Part shown: piece by piece, positions 8,630-16,495 of the stretch | Layout of the letters: every line of letters starts with the position of its first letter | Numbering within the stretch: position 1 is the first letter of the stretch | Virus record (IMG/VR): IMGVR_UViG_3300000545_000002 | Location: 1 to 29,825 of that record | Reading direction: 5' to 3' (one strand) | Origin: a virus | DNA length: 29,825 nucleotides | Translations under genes and position numbers: made by a program | The notes under the pieces: generated by a model | The model's database searches: none | Told to the model about the DNA's origin: nothing | Seen by the model: the letters and a program-made list of their open reading frames with translations, nothing else

Positions 8630-9306
8630 GCGACTCTACAACGCGCACATACCGCGACCGCCTGCGCATGGTGTCGCCGCCGTGGCTGCAGCACGGCTGG
8701 GCCGAAAAGCTGCTCTACGCGTACGGCGCGCAGATCGACGCGTTTGCTGACGCGCTCGTGGCCGGCGTCAAGATGCGGTTTCCTAACCTCTACTCTGCCG
8801 AGTCGTTGCCGCTGATTGGACGCGAGCGCCGCATCTCGCGCGGTCTACTCGAAGATGACGCAACGTATGCAGCGCGCCTCACGCGCTGGCTCGACGACCA
8901 CAGGCGCCGCGGCGGCCCGTACGCAATGCTCGCGCAGCTGCACGCGTACTACTCACCGAACACGTTCCCGATCCAGCTCATCTATCGCTCGGGGCGCCGC
9001 TACTCGATGGACGCTGCGGGCGTCGTTGTGCGCGATGACATCCCGTGGCACCCCGATGGGCTGCCGGCGAAGTGGGCGCGCTGGTGGCTGATCTTCAACT
9101 CGGACACATACGTCCCGCCGCTAAGCGCACAGGATGCTGCAGACCTCGCGCTCATCCCAACAGAGTGGAACGCCGCGCACTGCACCGGCATCGTCATCGT
9201 GCTCCCGAGCAACGGTGAGCTTTGGGACTACCCGCTCGGGCACACGTGGAACGAAGGCGGCGTGTGGGACACCCCAGACGTCGTGTCAGTGATTCAGGTC
9301 TACTGA
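8626..9306 (+). CDS. Tail protein I-like (Mu gp48-like), baseplate-fibre connector
   Basis: This 226-residue protein starts at GTG 8626 inside the stop of the gpJ-like gene. The N-terminal half contains RISRGLLEDDATYAARLTRW followed by a proline/arginine-rich loop, and the C-terminus ends with aromatic repeats (GELWDYPLGHTWNEGGVWDT) seen in many proteins of the Mu gp48/P2 gpI position. These proteins close the wedge and anchor the tail fibre. The next gene downstream is fibre-like, consistent with that role. Sequence identity to named families is moderate; gene order raises confidence. Confidence 0.72.
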   Translation: MSDSTTRTYRDRLRMVSPPWLQHGWAEKLLYAYGAQIDAFADALVAGVKMRFPNLYSAESLPLIGRERRISRGLLEDDATYAARLTRWLDDHRRRGGPYAMLAQLHAYYSPNTFPIQLIYRSGRRYSMDAAGVVVRDDIPWHPDGLPAKWARWWLIFNSDTYVPPLSAQDAADLALIPTEWNAAHCTGIVIVLPSNGELWDYPLGHTWNEGGVWDTPDVVSVIQVY

Positions 9307-9318
9307 AGGAGCACCGAG

Positions 9319-10518
9319 ATGGCGCATGCACTTACAGAGCTAGATGACTTTACGTCGCCGATCACGGTGCCCGATGGCACTGACAGTCGGAACAACGCAG
9401 CAGAGGTCGTAGAGGCGCTTGCGCAAGCGCTCGCGAACCGCACCAAAGCGATCAACGAGCACGTCGCGTGGTTCGACGTTGCGAACGTGTTCACCGAGGG
9501 CAACACGTTCGAGGACAACATTCTGGCAAAGGCTGGCGTCGGCGTTGACTCTGCAAGCGCTAACAGCCCTGGGCTCACAATGTTCACGAGCGCAGACGCA
9601 GACCCGAACAGCGGCAACCGCTGGAAGACGGTCGTTCAAGCGCTGCTCGGCGGCGGCAACTCCGACACGATGATGTTCAGCGGCATCCCGTCCGAGCAGG
9701 CGCAGCTGCTGTTCAGCATCAACGCGCGCTGGGAGCCCGTAACGCAGCGCTGGATTCAGCAGGACCCGTCGCTGCCGTCGTCAGCGTTCATGCTCACCTG
9801 GTCGGGGCGGATTCAGGTGTGCTTTGTGACAGTAGGCGCCTCGCCCTGGGCGACGTGGCCGCTTTCCAACTCGACGGAGCTCCGCGTAGGCAACGTCACG
9901 GCGACAGAGGACATCAACGCAGCTGACGACGTGATTGCAGGAGACGACGTCGTAGCGGGCGGCGACGTGAGCGCAACGGGCCTCGTCACTGGCACTGCAG
10001 GCCTTGTGTCTGGCAACGACATCACGCTGCCTGCAGGCAAGCACGTGAAGTACGGCGTGCCAGCAACGATCTTTCGCCGCGTGCGCCTGAGCGCCGGCAT
10101 CAACGACAACACCGTGCTCGGCGCAGTGTTCGACGGCGAAAAATGGAAGTCGTCCGCGACTGCGTACGTCGTCACCATCCCGCTCCCGTCGCTGCCGTCG
10201 CTCTCCGAAATCAGCCAGGTGTGGCTGCGCTACACCGCGACAGGTGCGCCGGGCACGTTCGAGCTGGTGCGCACACTCATCAGCGACTGGGGCGTGAGCC
10301 CGAGCGGTGCAACGCCGACAGAGACTGTGCTCGCGAGCGGCACGCTGACGACAACAGGCAGCGGCGTAAAGACTGTCGCGCCTACGCTTACGCCCGAGGT
10401 GGTTGCCAACGGCAGCTACGATTACTCGCTGCGCATCACTGGCGACCCCGCCGCGACGCACGAGCTGCTCGGCGCAGCTATCAGCTTCAAACCCTCGAGC
10501 CCGTGCTCCATCGACTGA
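9319..10518 (+). CDS. Tail fibre-like protein
   Basis: This 399-residue protein has a strong AAGGAG site before its ATG. Residues 1-60 are helical and Ala/Asn-rich (NNAAEVVEALAQALANRT), as in fibre attachment domains. Residues about 190-240 contain short imperfect strand repeats of the V-x-A-x-x-D-V kind (VTATEDINAADDVIAGDDVV, then AGGDVSATGLVTG), which suggest a trimeric beta-helix or beta-prism shaft. The C-terminal 150 residues look like a globular beta domain. It follows the gpI-like protein, where receptor-binding fibres are normally encoded. Host specificity cannot be read from it. Confidence 0.65.
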   Translation: MAHALTELDDFTSPITVPDGTDSRNNAAEVVEALAQALANRTKAINEHVAWFDVANVFTEGNTFEDNILAKAGVGVDSASANSPGLTMFTSADADPNSGNRWKTVVQALLGGGNSDTMMFSGIPSEQAQLLFSINARWEPVTQRWIQQDPSLPSSAFMLTWSGRIQVCFVTVGASPWATWPLSNSTELRVGNVTATEDINAADDVIAGDDVVAGGDVSATGLVTGTAGLVSGNDITLPAGKHVKYGVPATIFRRVRLSAGINDNTVLGAVFDGEKWKSSATAYVVTIPLPSLPSLSEISQVWLRYTATGAPGTFELVRTLISDWGVSPSGATPTETVLASGTLTTTGSGVKTVAPTLTPEVVANGSYDYSLRITGDPAATHELLGAAISFKPSSPCSID

Positions 10519-10530
10519 GGTGTCCGAACC

Positions 10531-11469
10531 ATGAGCTTTCTAGACAATCTGTTCGCTACAGGCATCGCGGCCGCGCTCAAGACCCCCACCGGCTCGATCG
10601 ACGTCAGCGCCTCTACGCCTGTCGTTGACTACGTGCTCAAGGTCCAGGACGCAGAGCACGCTATCTGGGCGCCTGGAGGCGTTGGGCCTGCAGGCCCTGC
10701 AGGTCCTGACGGGCCTGCAGGTGACGACGGTCCCACAGGCCCACAGGGCCCGCGTGGCCTGTCCACCGACCTGTTCCTCACGCCGCAAGCCTCGCCCGAC
10801 GCGTGGGACCTAAACGCGTCGGTGATGACCGACCCTGACCTGGCGAACAACGGCTGGACAGTAGCGCTGCGCGACTCGCCGTGGACGGTGCTGACGCGCG
10901 CAGGAGACATCGACCGCGCGCTCGGCAACGCTGTAGCGGGCACCTACCGCTCGACGTTACTGGGCGGCGTGCTCATCCTGCAGCTGCCGTCTGCTGGGCA
11001 GGTCCAGATATACAAAGCGACCTCAGGCGCGTTCACCTACAAATCGAGCATGTATTGCGGCGAGTTCGCGAGCGCGAACGCTGCTTACGTGTTCGTGTCG
11101 AGCGGCGTTCAGTTCGGCAGCGGCGTAGCGAACGAGTTCTACTTCGGAGGCCTAGAGAACACGTCTGTAGTGGCTGTGCGATGGGTCGGCCCCGGCAGCG
11201 GCACGTACTCAGTCGAAAGCGGCGGCGGCGCTTCGATGGGCGCTATCTCTGAGGTCAAGCGCAAGATGGTCTGCTATCTCGACCATAACCCGAGCGTCCT
11301 GACGCGTTTCTTCGCCATCACCCAAGAGGGCCTCATCGTCACAACCGTTCGCACCACTGGGCTCGCCGTTGCGCCTGCAGTGTACGCAGGCGCATGGCTC
11401 ACGCATTCTGCGAACCGCTGGGCCTTCATCAACTTCATCCGCCGCACGCCTCTGAACCAGTTCCCTTGA
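10531..11469 (+). CDS. Collagen-like tail fibre or tip protein
   Basis: This 312-residue protein has an N-terminal 50 residues (MSFLDNLFATGIAAALK) followed by a collagen-type Gly-X-Y tract of about eight triplets near residues 50-76 (GPAGPAGPDGPAGDDGPTGP and then QGPRG). The remaining 235 residues form a predicted globular domain with many aromatic and glycine residues. Short collagen tracts trimerise phage fibres, and the C-terminal domain would bind the receptor. It starts 12 bp after the preceding fibre gene with a weak GAGGTG site. Alternative roles such as a decoration protein are possible but less likely at this position. Confidence 0.68.
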   Translation: MSFLDNLFATGIAAALKTPTGSIDVSASTPVVDYVLKVQDAEHAIWAPGGVGPAGPAGPDGPAGDDGPTGPQGPRGLSTDLFLTPQASPDAWDLNASVMTDPDLANNGWTVALRDSPWTVLTRAGDIDRALGNAVAGTYRSTLLGGVLILQLPSAGQVQIYKATSGAFTYKSSMYCGEFASANAAYVFVSSGVQFGSGVANEFYFGGLENTSVVAVRWVGPGSGTYSVESGGGASMGAISEVKRKMVCYLDHNPSVLTRFFAITQEGLIVTTVRTTGLAVAPAVYAGAWLTHSANRWAFINFIRRTPLNQFP

Positions 11470-11479
11470 GGAGATACAC

Positions 11480-12250
11480 ATGACGCAACACGCACGCACC
11501 TACGGCTGGCGCCGCGACCTGCCGTCACCGTTCGTTCCGCAGCACACGCACTTGCCGCTCATGGCTGCGCCGATCCTTCCCGAAGTGGACCTCACGCCGA
11601 AGTGGCCCGAGCCGTACGACCAAGGCTCGCTCGGGAGCTGCACCGGCAACGGGCTGGGCGGCGCTGTGCACTACGTGCTCAAGCAGGCGAATGCGGTGCC
11701 TCTCGCATGGCAGCCGTCGCGGCTGTTCATCTATTACAACGAGCGCGCTCGCGAGGGCTCGATCGGTGTGGACGCAGGCGCAGCCATCAGCGACGGCGTA
11801 AAGGTTATCCAGCACATGGGTGTGCCCGATGAGAAGCTGTGGCCGTACAACATCAGCCGCTTCACGCAGCGCCCGTCACAGTCTGCGTACTCGCAAGCGC
11901 TGAAGCATCGCGCGCTCTCAGTCGGGCGCGTGCGGCAGACCCATACAGACCTGCGCACTGCGCTCTCGCAGGGATACAACATCGTGTTCGGCTTCAGCGT
12001 GTTCGAGTCGTTCGAGACAGACGCCGTTGCCTACACAGGCGTAGTGCCTATGCCTGCGCCGAACGAAGAGCTGCTCGGCGGGCACTGCGCAGTGCTCGTA
12101 GGGCATAGCGACTCGCGCAAGCGCTACATCATGCGTAACTCATGGGGCACGGACTGGGGCCGTGGTGGCTACTGCGAGATGCCCTATGCATACATCGAGA
12201 ACCCCGACCTCGCGTCGGACTTCACAATCGTAAAGGTGGTTGAGCAATGA
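11480..12250 (+). CDS. Papain-family (C1) cysteine peptidase
   Basis: This 256-residue protein has a complete papain catalytic set. Gln48 and Cys54 lie in DQGSLGSCTGNG, His202 in GGHCAVLVGHS, and Asn220 in RNSWGTDWGRGGYC. The fold lacks an obvious signal peptide or long inhibitory propeptide, although about 45 residues precede the active site. It is translated from a strong GAGGAGATACAC leader directly after two fibre-like genes. Possible roles are a virion or fibre-associated protease that digests a host surface protein, or a lysis-stage or anti-host enzyme; the sequence does not choose. The stop overlaps the next start by 4 bp. Confidence 0.88.
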   Translation: MTQHARTYGWRRDLPSPFVPQHTHLPLMAAPILPEVDLTPKWPEPYDQGSLGSCTGNGLGGAVHYVLKQANAVPLAWQPSRLFIYYNERAREGSIGVDAGAAISDGVKVIQHMGVPDEKLWPYNISRFTQRPSQSAYSQALKHRALSVGRVRQTHTDLRTALSQGYNIVFGFSVFESFETDAVAYTGVVPMPAPNEELLGGHCAVLVGHSDSRKRYIMRNSWGTDWGRGGYCEMPYAYIENPDLASDFTIVKVVEQ

Positions 12251-12624
12251 GAACACTGATCGCACTGAGCTTGACGCTCTACTCGCTGAGCGCCTTCGGC
12301 TGCGCGGGCTTCAACGGCAGCAACGTCTGGCATGACACCGTCAAGTGCGCTGGCCCCGTCGGCGGCGCGCTTGTGCAGCAAGTCGAAGCCATCCTGATTC
12401 AAGGCGTAGGACCTGACATCGGCGCTACCGCGATCGCAGCGCTCGAAAAGCTTGCAGCGCAGTACGGCCCTGACCTCATTGCGTGCATCGTCGAACAGTT
12501 TATCGAGCACTCGATGCAGCCTAACGGCGACATGCTCGGCAAGCCTAGAAGCGACGCAGCAGCGCGCGCTCAGGACTTCTTGAACCGCAAGGGCGTCTCT
12601 GCAGTCATCACTGGCGGGAGCTAA
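12247..12624 (+). CDS. Small putative exported or lipoprotein
   Basis: This 125-residue protein begins with a short basic/hydrophobic leader (MRTLIALSLTLYSLSAFGCA). It looks like a signal peptide with a weak lipobox around Cys19, although Phe at -2 is unusual. The mature part is helical (GALVQQVEAILIQGVGPDI; AIAALEKLAAQYGPDLIACI) and contains three cysteines. It is coupled by ATGA to the papain-type protease, so the two may act together at the cell envelope. An outer-membrane spanin component is conceivable but the proline-rich character of typical spanins is absent. No family was recognised. Confidence 0.55.
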   Translation: MRTLIALSLTLYSLSAFGCAGFNGSNVWHDTVKCAGPVGGALVQQVEAILIQGVGPDIGATAIAALEKLAAQYGPDLIACIVEQFIEHSMQPNGDMLGKPRSDAAARAQDFLNRKGVSAVITGGS

Positions 12625-12628
12625 CACC

Positions 12629-13354
12629 GTGAGCGCACCCGTCAAGCACAAGCCCGCGAAGCGCGTCGGGCTCAAGCACAAGTCAGAGCCCAAGCCCAAG
12701 CGCCCCACGCTGCAGCCGCTAGCTGCGAAACCTGCAGCGGGGGCGAGCGCCCCAACGTGGAGCACGACGCGCGTCAAGCTGGGCGACCTTACGCCGTGGC
12801 CGCGTAACCCGCGCCGCATCAACGACGCGCAGTCTGCGCGCCTGCTCGACTCTTTCGACTCGTTCGGCCAGGTGGAGCTGATTGCGCTCGGCCCTAACAA
12901 CGAGGTCTACAACGGGCATCAGCGGCTGAAGGTGCTCGCCGCCAAGCACGGCCCCGACTTCGAGCTCGAAGCGCGCGTGTGCTCGCGCGAGCTGTCAGAG
13001 ACAGAGCGCGAGAAGCTGACCATCTATCTGCACAAGGGGGCTGCCGGTGACTTCGATCTCGAAGTGCTGCTGAAGGAGTTCGACCCTGTGCTGCTCGACG
13101 CATGGGGCATGCCCGACTTGAACATCCCCGACGTCGCTGAAGACGAGTGGAAGGAAATGCCCGAGTTCGACGGCACGCCGCGCTCCTACGCGCACGTCAA
13201 AATCCTGTTCACCGACGCAGAGGGCATCGCGAAGTTCGCGCAGCTGATCGGGCAACCGATCACGAGAGAGACTGCCTCTGTGTGGTTCCCGCAAAAGGAG
13301 CGCACCGACCTCTCTACTGAGCAGTGGGTCGGTGACGAGGAGGTGTCTGCGTGA
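12629..13354 (+). CDS. ParB-fold (ParB/sulfiredoxin-type) DNA-binding or nuclease-like protein
   Basis: This 241-residue protein starts at GTG 12629. The first 45 residues are a basic Lys/Pro/Ala tail. Residues about 47-110 form a ParB N-terminal-type domain with KLGDLTPWPRNPRRIND and EVYNGHQRLKVLA, the paired NPR and NGHQR boxes of phage ParB-like proteins. The C-terminal half is acidic and not recognised. In phages, such single-domain ParB proteins usually neighbour DNA methylases or base-modification enzymes and are not partition proteins. Here the next gene, overlapping by 4 bp, is a glycosyltransferase. A CTP-binding or nuclease activity is a family-based possibility only. Confidence 0.78.
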   Translation: MSAPVKHKPAKRVGLKHKSEPKPKRPTLQPLAAKPAAGASAPTWSTTRVKLGDLTPWPRNPRRINDAQSARLLDSFDSFGQVELIALGPNNEVYNGHQRLKVLAAKHGPDFELEARVCSRELSETEREKLTIYLHKGAAGDFDLEVLLKEFDPVLLDAWGMPDLNIPDVAEDEWKEMPEFDGTPRSYAHVKILFTDAEGIAKFAQLIGQPITRETASVWFPQKERTDLSTEQWVGDEEVSA

Positions 13355-14184
13355 ACCCCCGCTATCCCGTGTATGTGATCTCCAAGGGGCGCGCTGACAC
13401 GCGCCTCACGGTGCTCGAGCTTGAGCGCCTGCGCGTCCCGCACCACGTCGTGATCGAGCCGCAGGAGTACGAGGCCTATCGCTCTGTCATCCCGGCAGAG
13501 CGCTTGCTGCGCCTGCCGTTTAGCAACCTAGGGCAAGGCTCTATCCCGGCACGCAACTGGGTGTGGGAGCACGCCAAGGCGGCAGGCGCAGAGCGGCACT
13601 GGATACTCGACGACAACATTCGAGACTTCAGGCGGCTGCACCAAGGAGATCGGCGCCTCGTCAACGACGGCACGATCTTCAAGGCGGCAGAGGACTTTGT
13701 AGACCGCTACGAGAACGTCGCGATCGCAGGCTTCGAGTACACCATGTTCGCGCAGACGGCGCAGTGCTCGTGGCCTGCAGTGCGCTTCAACACTCGCGTC
13801 TACTCCTGCATTCTCATCAAGAACGACCTGCCGTATCGCTGGCGCGGTCGCTACAACGAGGACACCGACCTCTCGCTGCGCGCGCTCAAAGACGGCTGGT
13901 GCACGGTGCTGTTCGTCGCATTCCTGGCGACAAAAGTCGCAACGATGCGCATGAAGGGCGGCAACACCGAGGAGCTGTACCAGGGCGATGGGCGCCTCGA
14001 CATGGCGCGCTCTCTACAGGCGCAGCACCCCGACGTCACGAAGGTGACGCGCCTGTGGGGGCGCTGGCAGCACAAGGTTGACTACAGGCCTTTCAAGACG
14101 AACAAGCTCAAGCGCAAGGCAGGGCTTGTGCTGCGCGACAAGCCGAATAACTACGGCATGCGCGTCGCGCTCCCCAGCAGCTAG
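13351..14184 (+). CDS. Glycosyltransferase resembling TET-associated DNA glycosyltransferase (TAGT)
   Basis: This 277-residue protein starts at GTG 13351. The N-terminal YVISKGRADTRLT, the acidic metal-binding box WILDDNI (Asp87-Asp88), and NEDTDLSLRALKDGWCT (Glu170-Asp171) form the order expected of GT-A fold enzymes. The overall pattern matches the TAGT family described from phages that hydroxylate and glycosylate 5-methylcytosine. In that setting the enzyme adds sugar to hydroxymethylated cytosine in phage DNA, which protects it from restriction. No oxygenase or cytosine methylase is visible in this window, so the DNA substrate is inferred. A role in glycosylating virion proteins or host surface sugars is an alternative. 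Confidence 0.7.
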   Translation: MNPRYPVYVISKGRADTRLTVLELERLRVPHHVVIEPQEYEAYRSVIPAERLLRLPFSNLGQGSIPARNWVWEHAKAAGAERHWILDDNIRDFRRLHQGDRRLVNDGTIFKAAEDFVDRYENVAIAGFEYTMFAQTAQCSWPAVRFNTRVYSCILIKNDLPYRWRGRYNEDTDLSLRALKDGWCTVLFVAFLATKVATMRMKGGNTEELYQGDGRLDMARSLQAQHPDVTKVTRLWGRWQHKVDYRPFKTNKLKRKAGLVLRDKPNNYGMRVALPSS

Positions 14185-14684
14185 CGGCTGCGCCCGATCT
14201 CGAAGTGCATCGGGTCGCAGCTCGTCCCGTGCCAGTCGCCTCCCCAGACAATGTCTAGGTCGTAGGCGATCGGCACGAGCGGCAGCAGCGTCCCGACGTG
14301 ATCGACAGGTGCCGGGGGGCGGCCCATCGGATTGTGCGACGCGTTCAGGTCGAGCGCAGTGCCGCGCGAGTGCCTGCTGAGGCCTGCCTCGGACACAGGC
14401 ACGTTCAGCCCGCGCTTGAAGCGCGCATTGAAGCCGCCGTCCACGGTGAGGATGCACTTGTCTGCGCCTACGAGGCGCGCGCGCCGCAGCCACTCGGTGA
14501 ACACAGGCGCTGCAGCGCGGTGCACGGTGGCATGCCGGCCAGGGATGACTTCGATCTGCACGAGGCGCTGCAGCTGCCACGCTTTGGCAACGTGCACGAC
14601 GCGCTTGTCGTCGATGGTGAAGTCGAGAGGGAACTGGTGCTGCAGCTCGGCTTGAGACAACTGGTGCGGGAGGTCGGTAGACAT
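14181..14684 (-). CDS. M15-type peptidase, probable endolysin
   Basis: This 167-residue protein has the zinc-peptidase pattern of the M15 family. It shows SRHSRGTALDLN (His105, Asp112), an Asp/Trp-containing region, and DPMHFEIG with His160 near the C-terminus. M15 enzymes of phages cleave L-alanyl-D-glutamate or D-Ala-D-Ala bonds in peptidoglycan. No cell-wall-binding domain and no signal peptide are visible, typical of endolysins from Gram-negative phages, which need a holin for export. It is the last gene of the leftward operon and is read against the late genes. Its TAG stop and the TAG stop of the glycosyltransferase share the palindrome CTAG. The ribosome site is weak. Confidence 0.8.
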   Translation of the reverse strand: MSTDLPHQLSQAELQHQFPLDFTIDDKRVVHVAKAWQLQRLVQIEVIPGRHATVHRAAAPVFTEWLRRARLVGADKCILTVDGGFNARFKRGLNVPVSEAGLSRHSRGTALDLNASHNPMGRPPAPVDHVGTLLPLVPIAYDLDIVWGGDWHGTSCDPMHFEIGRSR

Positions 14685-14705
14685 TCCCGCAGTCTGACGC
14701 CGCTA

Positions 14706-14733
14706 GGCGCCGCCGTCGCTGTACGGCGGCGCC
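14706..14733. other. GC-rich hairpin upstream of the M15 gene
   Basis: Perfect 11-bp arms GGCGCCGCCGT and ACGGCGGCGCC flank a six-base loop. It lies in the only gap (14685-14748) between the peptidase gene and the preceding minus-strand gene. There is no T-run on either strand, so a simple intrinsic terminator is unlikely. It could attenuate, stabilise or process the lysin message. Confidence 0.6.
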
Positions 14734-14748
14734 CGCTAGTGTGTGCTC

Positions 14749-15054
14749 CTAGGCGAGCGGGTTCGGGCGCCTGTGCTTGTGGCGCTCACGCAGCACAGGC
14801 CCAACCTCTGCAGCTGCCTCTTGCATCTCCCGCAGCTCGTTGCGCGTCGCAGCGTGCGGCACGTCGTGCAGGTCGATAGGCTTGCCGCGCAGCGTTGCGT
14901 CGAGCTGCATCACTTGCCCGCAATAGATGCAGACGAAGTAATCGTTCTCCTCGACTGGGCACGGAGTGTTGCGGTCCCACAGCAACATGCCGCAGGTGCA
15001 ACGCGTCTCTTGTATCTCGCGCCCGCGCGCGCGCTCCCGTTGCTGGCGTCCCAT
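14749..15054 (-). CDS. Small zinc-ribbon-like protein
   Basis: This 101-residue protein holds CTCG near residue 19 and CIYCG near residue 42, a pair of Cys knuckles separated by about 20 residues, as in zinc ribbons. The N-terminus (GRQQRERARGRE) and C-terminus (RERHKHRRPNP) are strongly basic, so nucleic-acid binding is plausible. The start codon follows the upstream stop directly. Function unknown. Confidence 0.65.
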   Translation of the reverse strand: MGRQQRERARGREIQETRCTCGMLLWDRNTPCPVEENDYFVCIYCGQVMQLDATLRGKPIDLHDVPHAATRNELREMQEAAAEVGPVLRERHKHRRPNPLA

Positions 15055-15426
15055 TCAGTTCATCTCCGCTGCTGCCTTGTAGGCGTCTAGCAGCTGCTGC
15101 GCGCGCTCTGTTCCCACGACAACGAAGAGCCTACGCAGCTGCAGCTCCGTGTCTGCTAGGGGCTGGAGCGCAGGCGTAGAGAGCGTCGCAGCCCAGCTAG
15201 CTGGAACGGGGCGCTTGCTCTCGTCTGCAGGCACTGCATGCCCGTTGACAGCGCGTGCACTGGCCGGCTGGGGCGAGGCCTTGTCTGCGTTAGAGCGCAC
15301 TTTCGAGATGTACGACTTGCTCACGCTCCCGAGCTTCGCGAGCTTGGCCGCCTTGATGACCCTTGCAATAGGCATGTTGCGCGGTTGCGAGAGGATGAAG
15401 TCTTTTACGACCGCAGGTCGCGCCAT
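15055..15426 (-). CDS. Small protein with HTH-like N-terminus
   Basis: This 123-residue protein is read from ATG 15426, which overlaps the previous stop (TGATG) and has GGGGG six bases upstream; a GTG one codon earlier is too close to that site. Residues 8-45 (DFILSQPRNMPIARVIKAAK, then LGSVSKSYISKVRSN) look like a helix-turn-helix unit with a recognition-helix-like end. A Pro/Ala-rich linker follows, and then a C-terminal helix (LQLRRLFVVVGTERAQQLLD). It may be a small regulator. No named family is assigned. Confidence 0.6.
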   Translation of the reverse strand: MARPAVVKDFILSQPRNMPIARVIKAAKLAKLGSVSKSYISKVRSNADKASPQPASARAVNGHAVPADESKRPVPASWAATLSTPALQPLADTELQLRRLFVVVGTERAQQLLDAYKAAAEMN

Positions 15427-15998
15427 CACTTGCCCCCTTGCGCGCGCATGTCCGACTGCGCTTGCTGCAGCGCAGCATCGACAGCCGCCTTTGCGTCCGC
15501 CCTTGCCTCTGCCTCTGCCTTGCGCACAGTGAGCCTCTTCTGGAACTCATCGCGGCCTGCCTGCAGCATCTCACGCGCTTTCTCTAACGTGATGGGGTGG
15601 TGCAGTAAGTGCTCTGGCACCTGCTTTCCTGGAGGCAGCAATCCAGCAAGCGTGCGCTCTGCACGGCAGCTGGCGTTCACTGTGTCTATGCAGAGCTGAA
15701 GTATCGCGTCCTCTGCCTCTGCACCTAGAGGGACCATCGTCAGCTTCAGCGACTCCTTTCCTGCCTTCGACAGTCTGCGCCCCCCGCCTTCGTGCACACT
15801 CTTCACTGCTTCGAGGATGGACAGCCAGTGCTCGTCGCTCCCAGCTGGAGGCGCAACCGGCAGCTTGTAGTCTTTGATGCGGCACGCAGGGCAAGTGCAA
15901 TTGGTGTGCTCCGGCTCGTCGTCACGGTCGTCGTCGTTGCTGAGGCCGAGCAGACTCTTGAGCAGGTTGCTGATCTCTTTGGGCATGTTGTTTGGCAT
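15426..15998 (-). CDS. Hypothetical protein with CxCxxC motif
   Basis: This 190-residue protein has an acidic start (LLGLSNDDDRDDEPEH), a Cys knuckle CTCPAC near residues 34-39, and a predicted helical middle. The C-terminal 50 residues form a charged coiled coil (KRLTVRKAEAEARADAKAAV). It overlaps the next gene by one base (TGATG). A second ATG five codons in is possible. No family was recognised; the Cys knuckle fits with the other small Cys-motif proteins of this operon. Confidence 0.6.
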   Translation of the reverse strand: MPNNMPKEISNLLKSLLGLSNDDDRDDEPEHTNCTCPACRIKDYKLPVAPPAGSDEHWLSILEAVKSVHEGGGRRLSKAGKESLKLTMVPLGAEAEDAILQLCIDTVNASCRAERTLAGLLPPGKQVPEHLLHHPITLEKAREMLQAGRDEFQKRLTVRKAEAEARADAKAAVDAALQQAQSDMRAQGGK

Positions 15999-16024
15999 TG
16001 TTCTCTCTTCTGGGTTGGGTTGCG

Positions 16025-16495
16025 TTAGTTGTCAGTGCAGGCGCTGCATAGGCGCCCGACAATGCAGTGCGCGTGATTGTATGGGCATACGTGCTCGTCC
16101 TTCGGGGCAAGCTCGCGCGCACGCTGCAGCGCCTTGAAGTGCACGTCCATGTGCATGAGCTGCTGCGCTGTCGCGTGGCGCCACTTGCTGCACGCACACA
16201 CAACGATCTCTTCAGGGCTCACGCCGAACACCGACACACCGGGCAGCATCGAGTCTGCACCGTGCAGCAGCACGAACGTCACAGGCTTGCTTGGGTCTTT
16301 CGGCACTTCGTACGCGTGCAGAGCGTAGTGCTGCAGAGTGTTCTGCACGCCGCGATAGCAGACGAGCGGCGTGTAGCGCTGCGTGATCTCCACAATGCGC
16401 GGCTCGCTCTGCTGCAGCGGGTCCGCTACCCACGCACGAAACTCCGCAATCAGCTCCTCGTTCGACAGAACAGACTCTGGGAATATGTCACTCAT
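16025..16495 (-). CDS. Hypothetical protein with C-terminal Cys/His cluster
   Basis: This is a 156-residue protein. ATG 16495 is chosen because GAGGAGG lies at the right distance and the codon overlaps the preceding stop by 4 bp; a longer open frame to 16546 would intrude further into that gene. The centre has alternating strands (PVTFVLLHGADSMLPGVSVF; EEIVVCACSKWRHA). The end has CPYNHAHCIVGRLCSAC, a possible zinc site. No known family is recognised. Confidence 0.62.
   Translation of the reverse strand: MSDIFPESVLSNEELIAEFRAWVADPLQQSEPRIVEITQRYTPLVCYRGVQNTLQHYALHAYEVPKDPSKPVTFVLLHGADSMLPGVSVFGVSPEEIVVCACSKWRHATAQQLMHMDVHFKALQRARELAPKDEHVCPYNHAHCIVGRLCSACTDN

Noticed and set aside
14706-14733. 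Intrinsic terminator upstream of the M15 gene
   Set aside because: The stem is strong but there is no T-run on either side, so it is listed only as a hairpin.
14298-14879. 193-residue plus-strand frame opposite the M15 gene
   Set aside because: It is antisense to a gene with clear catalytic motifs and extends through an intergenic hairpin.
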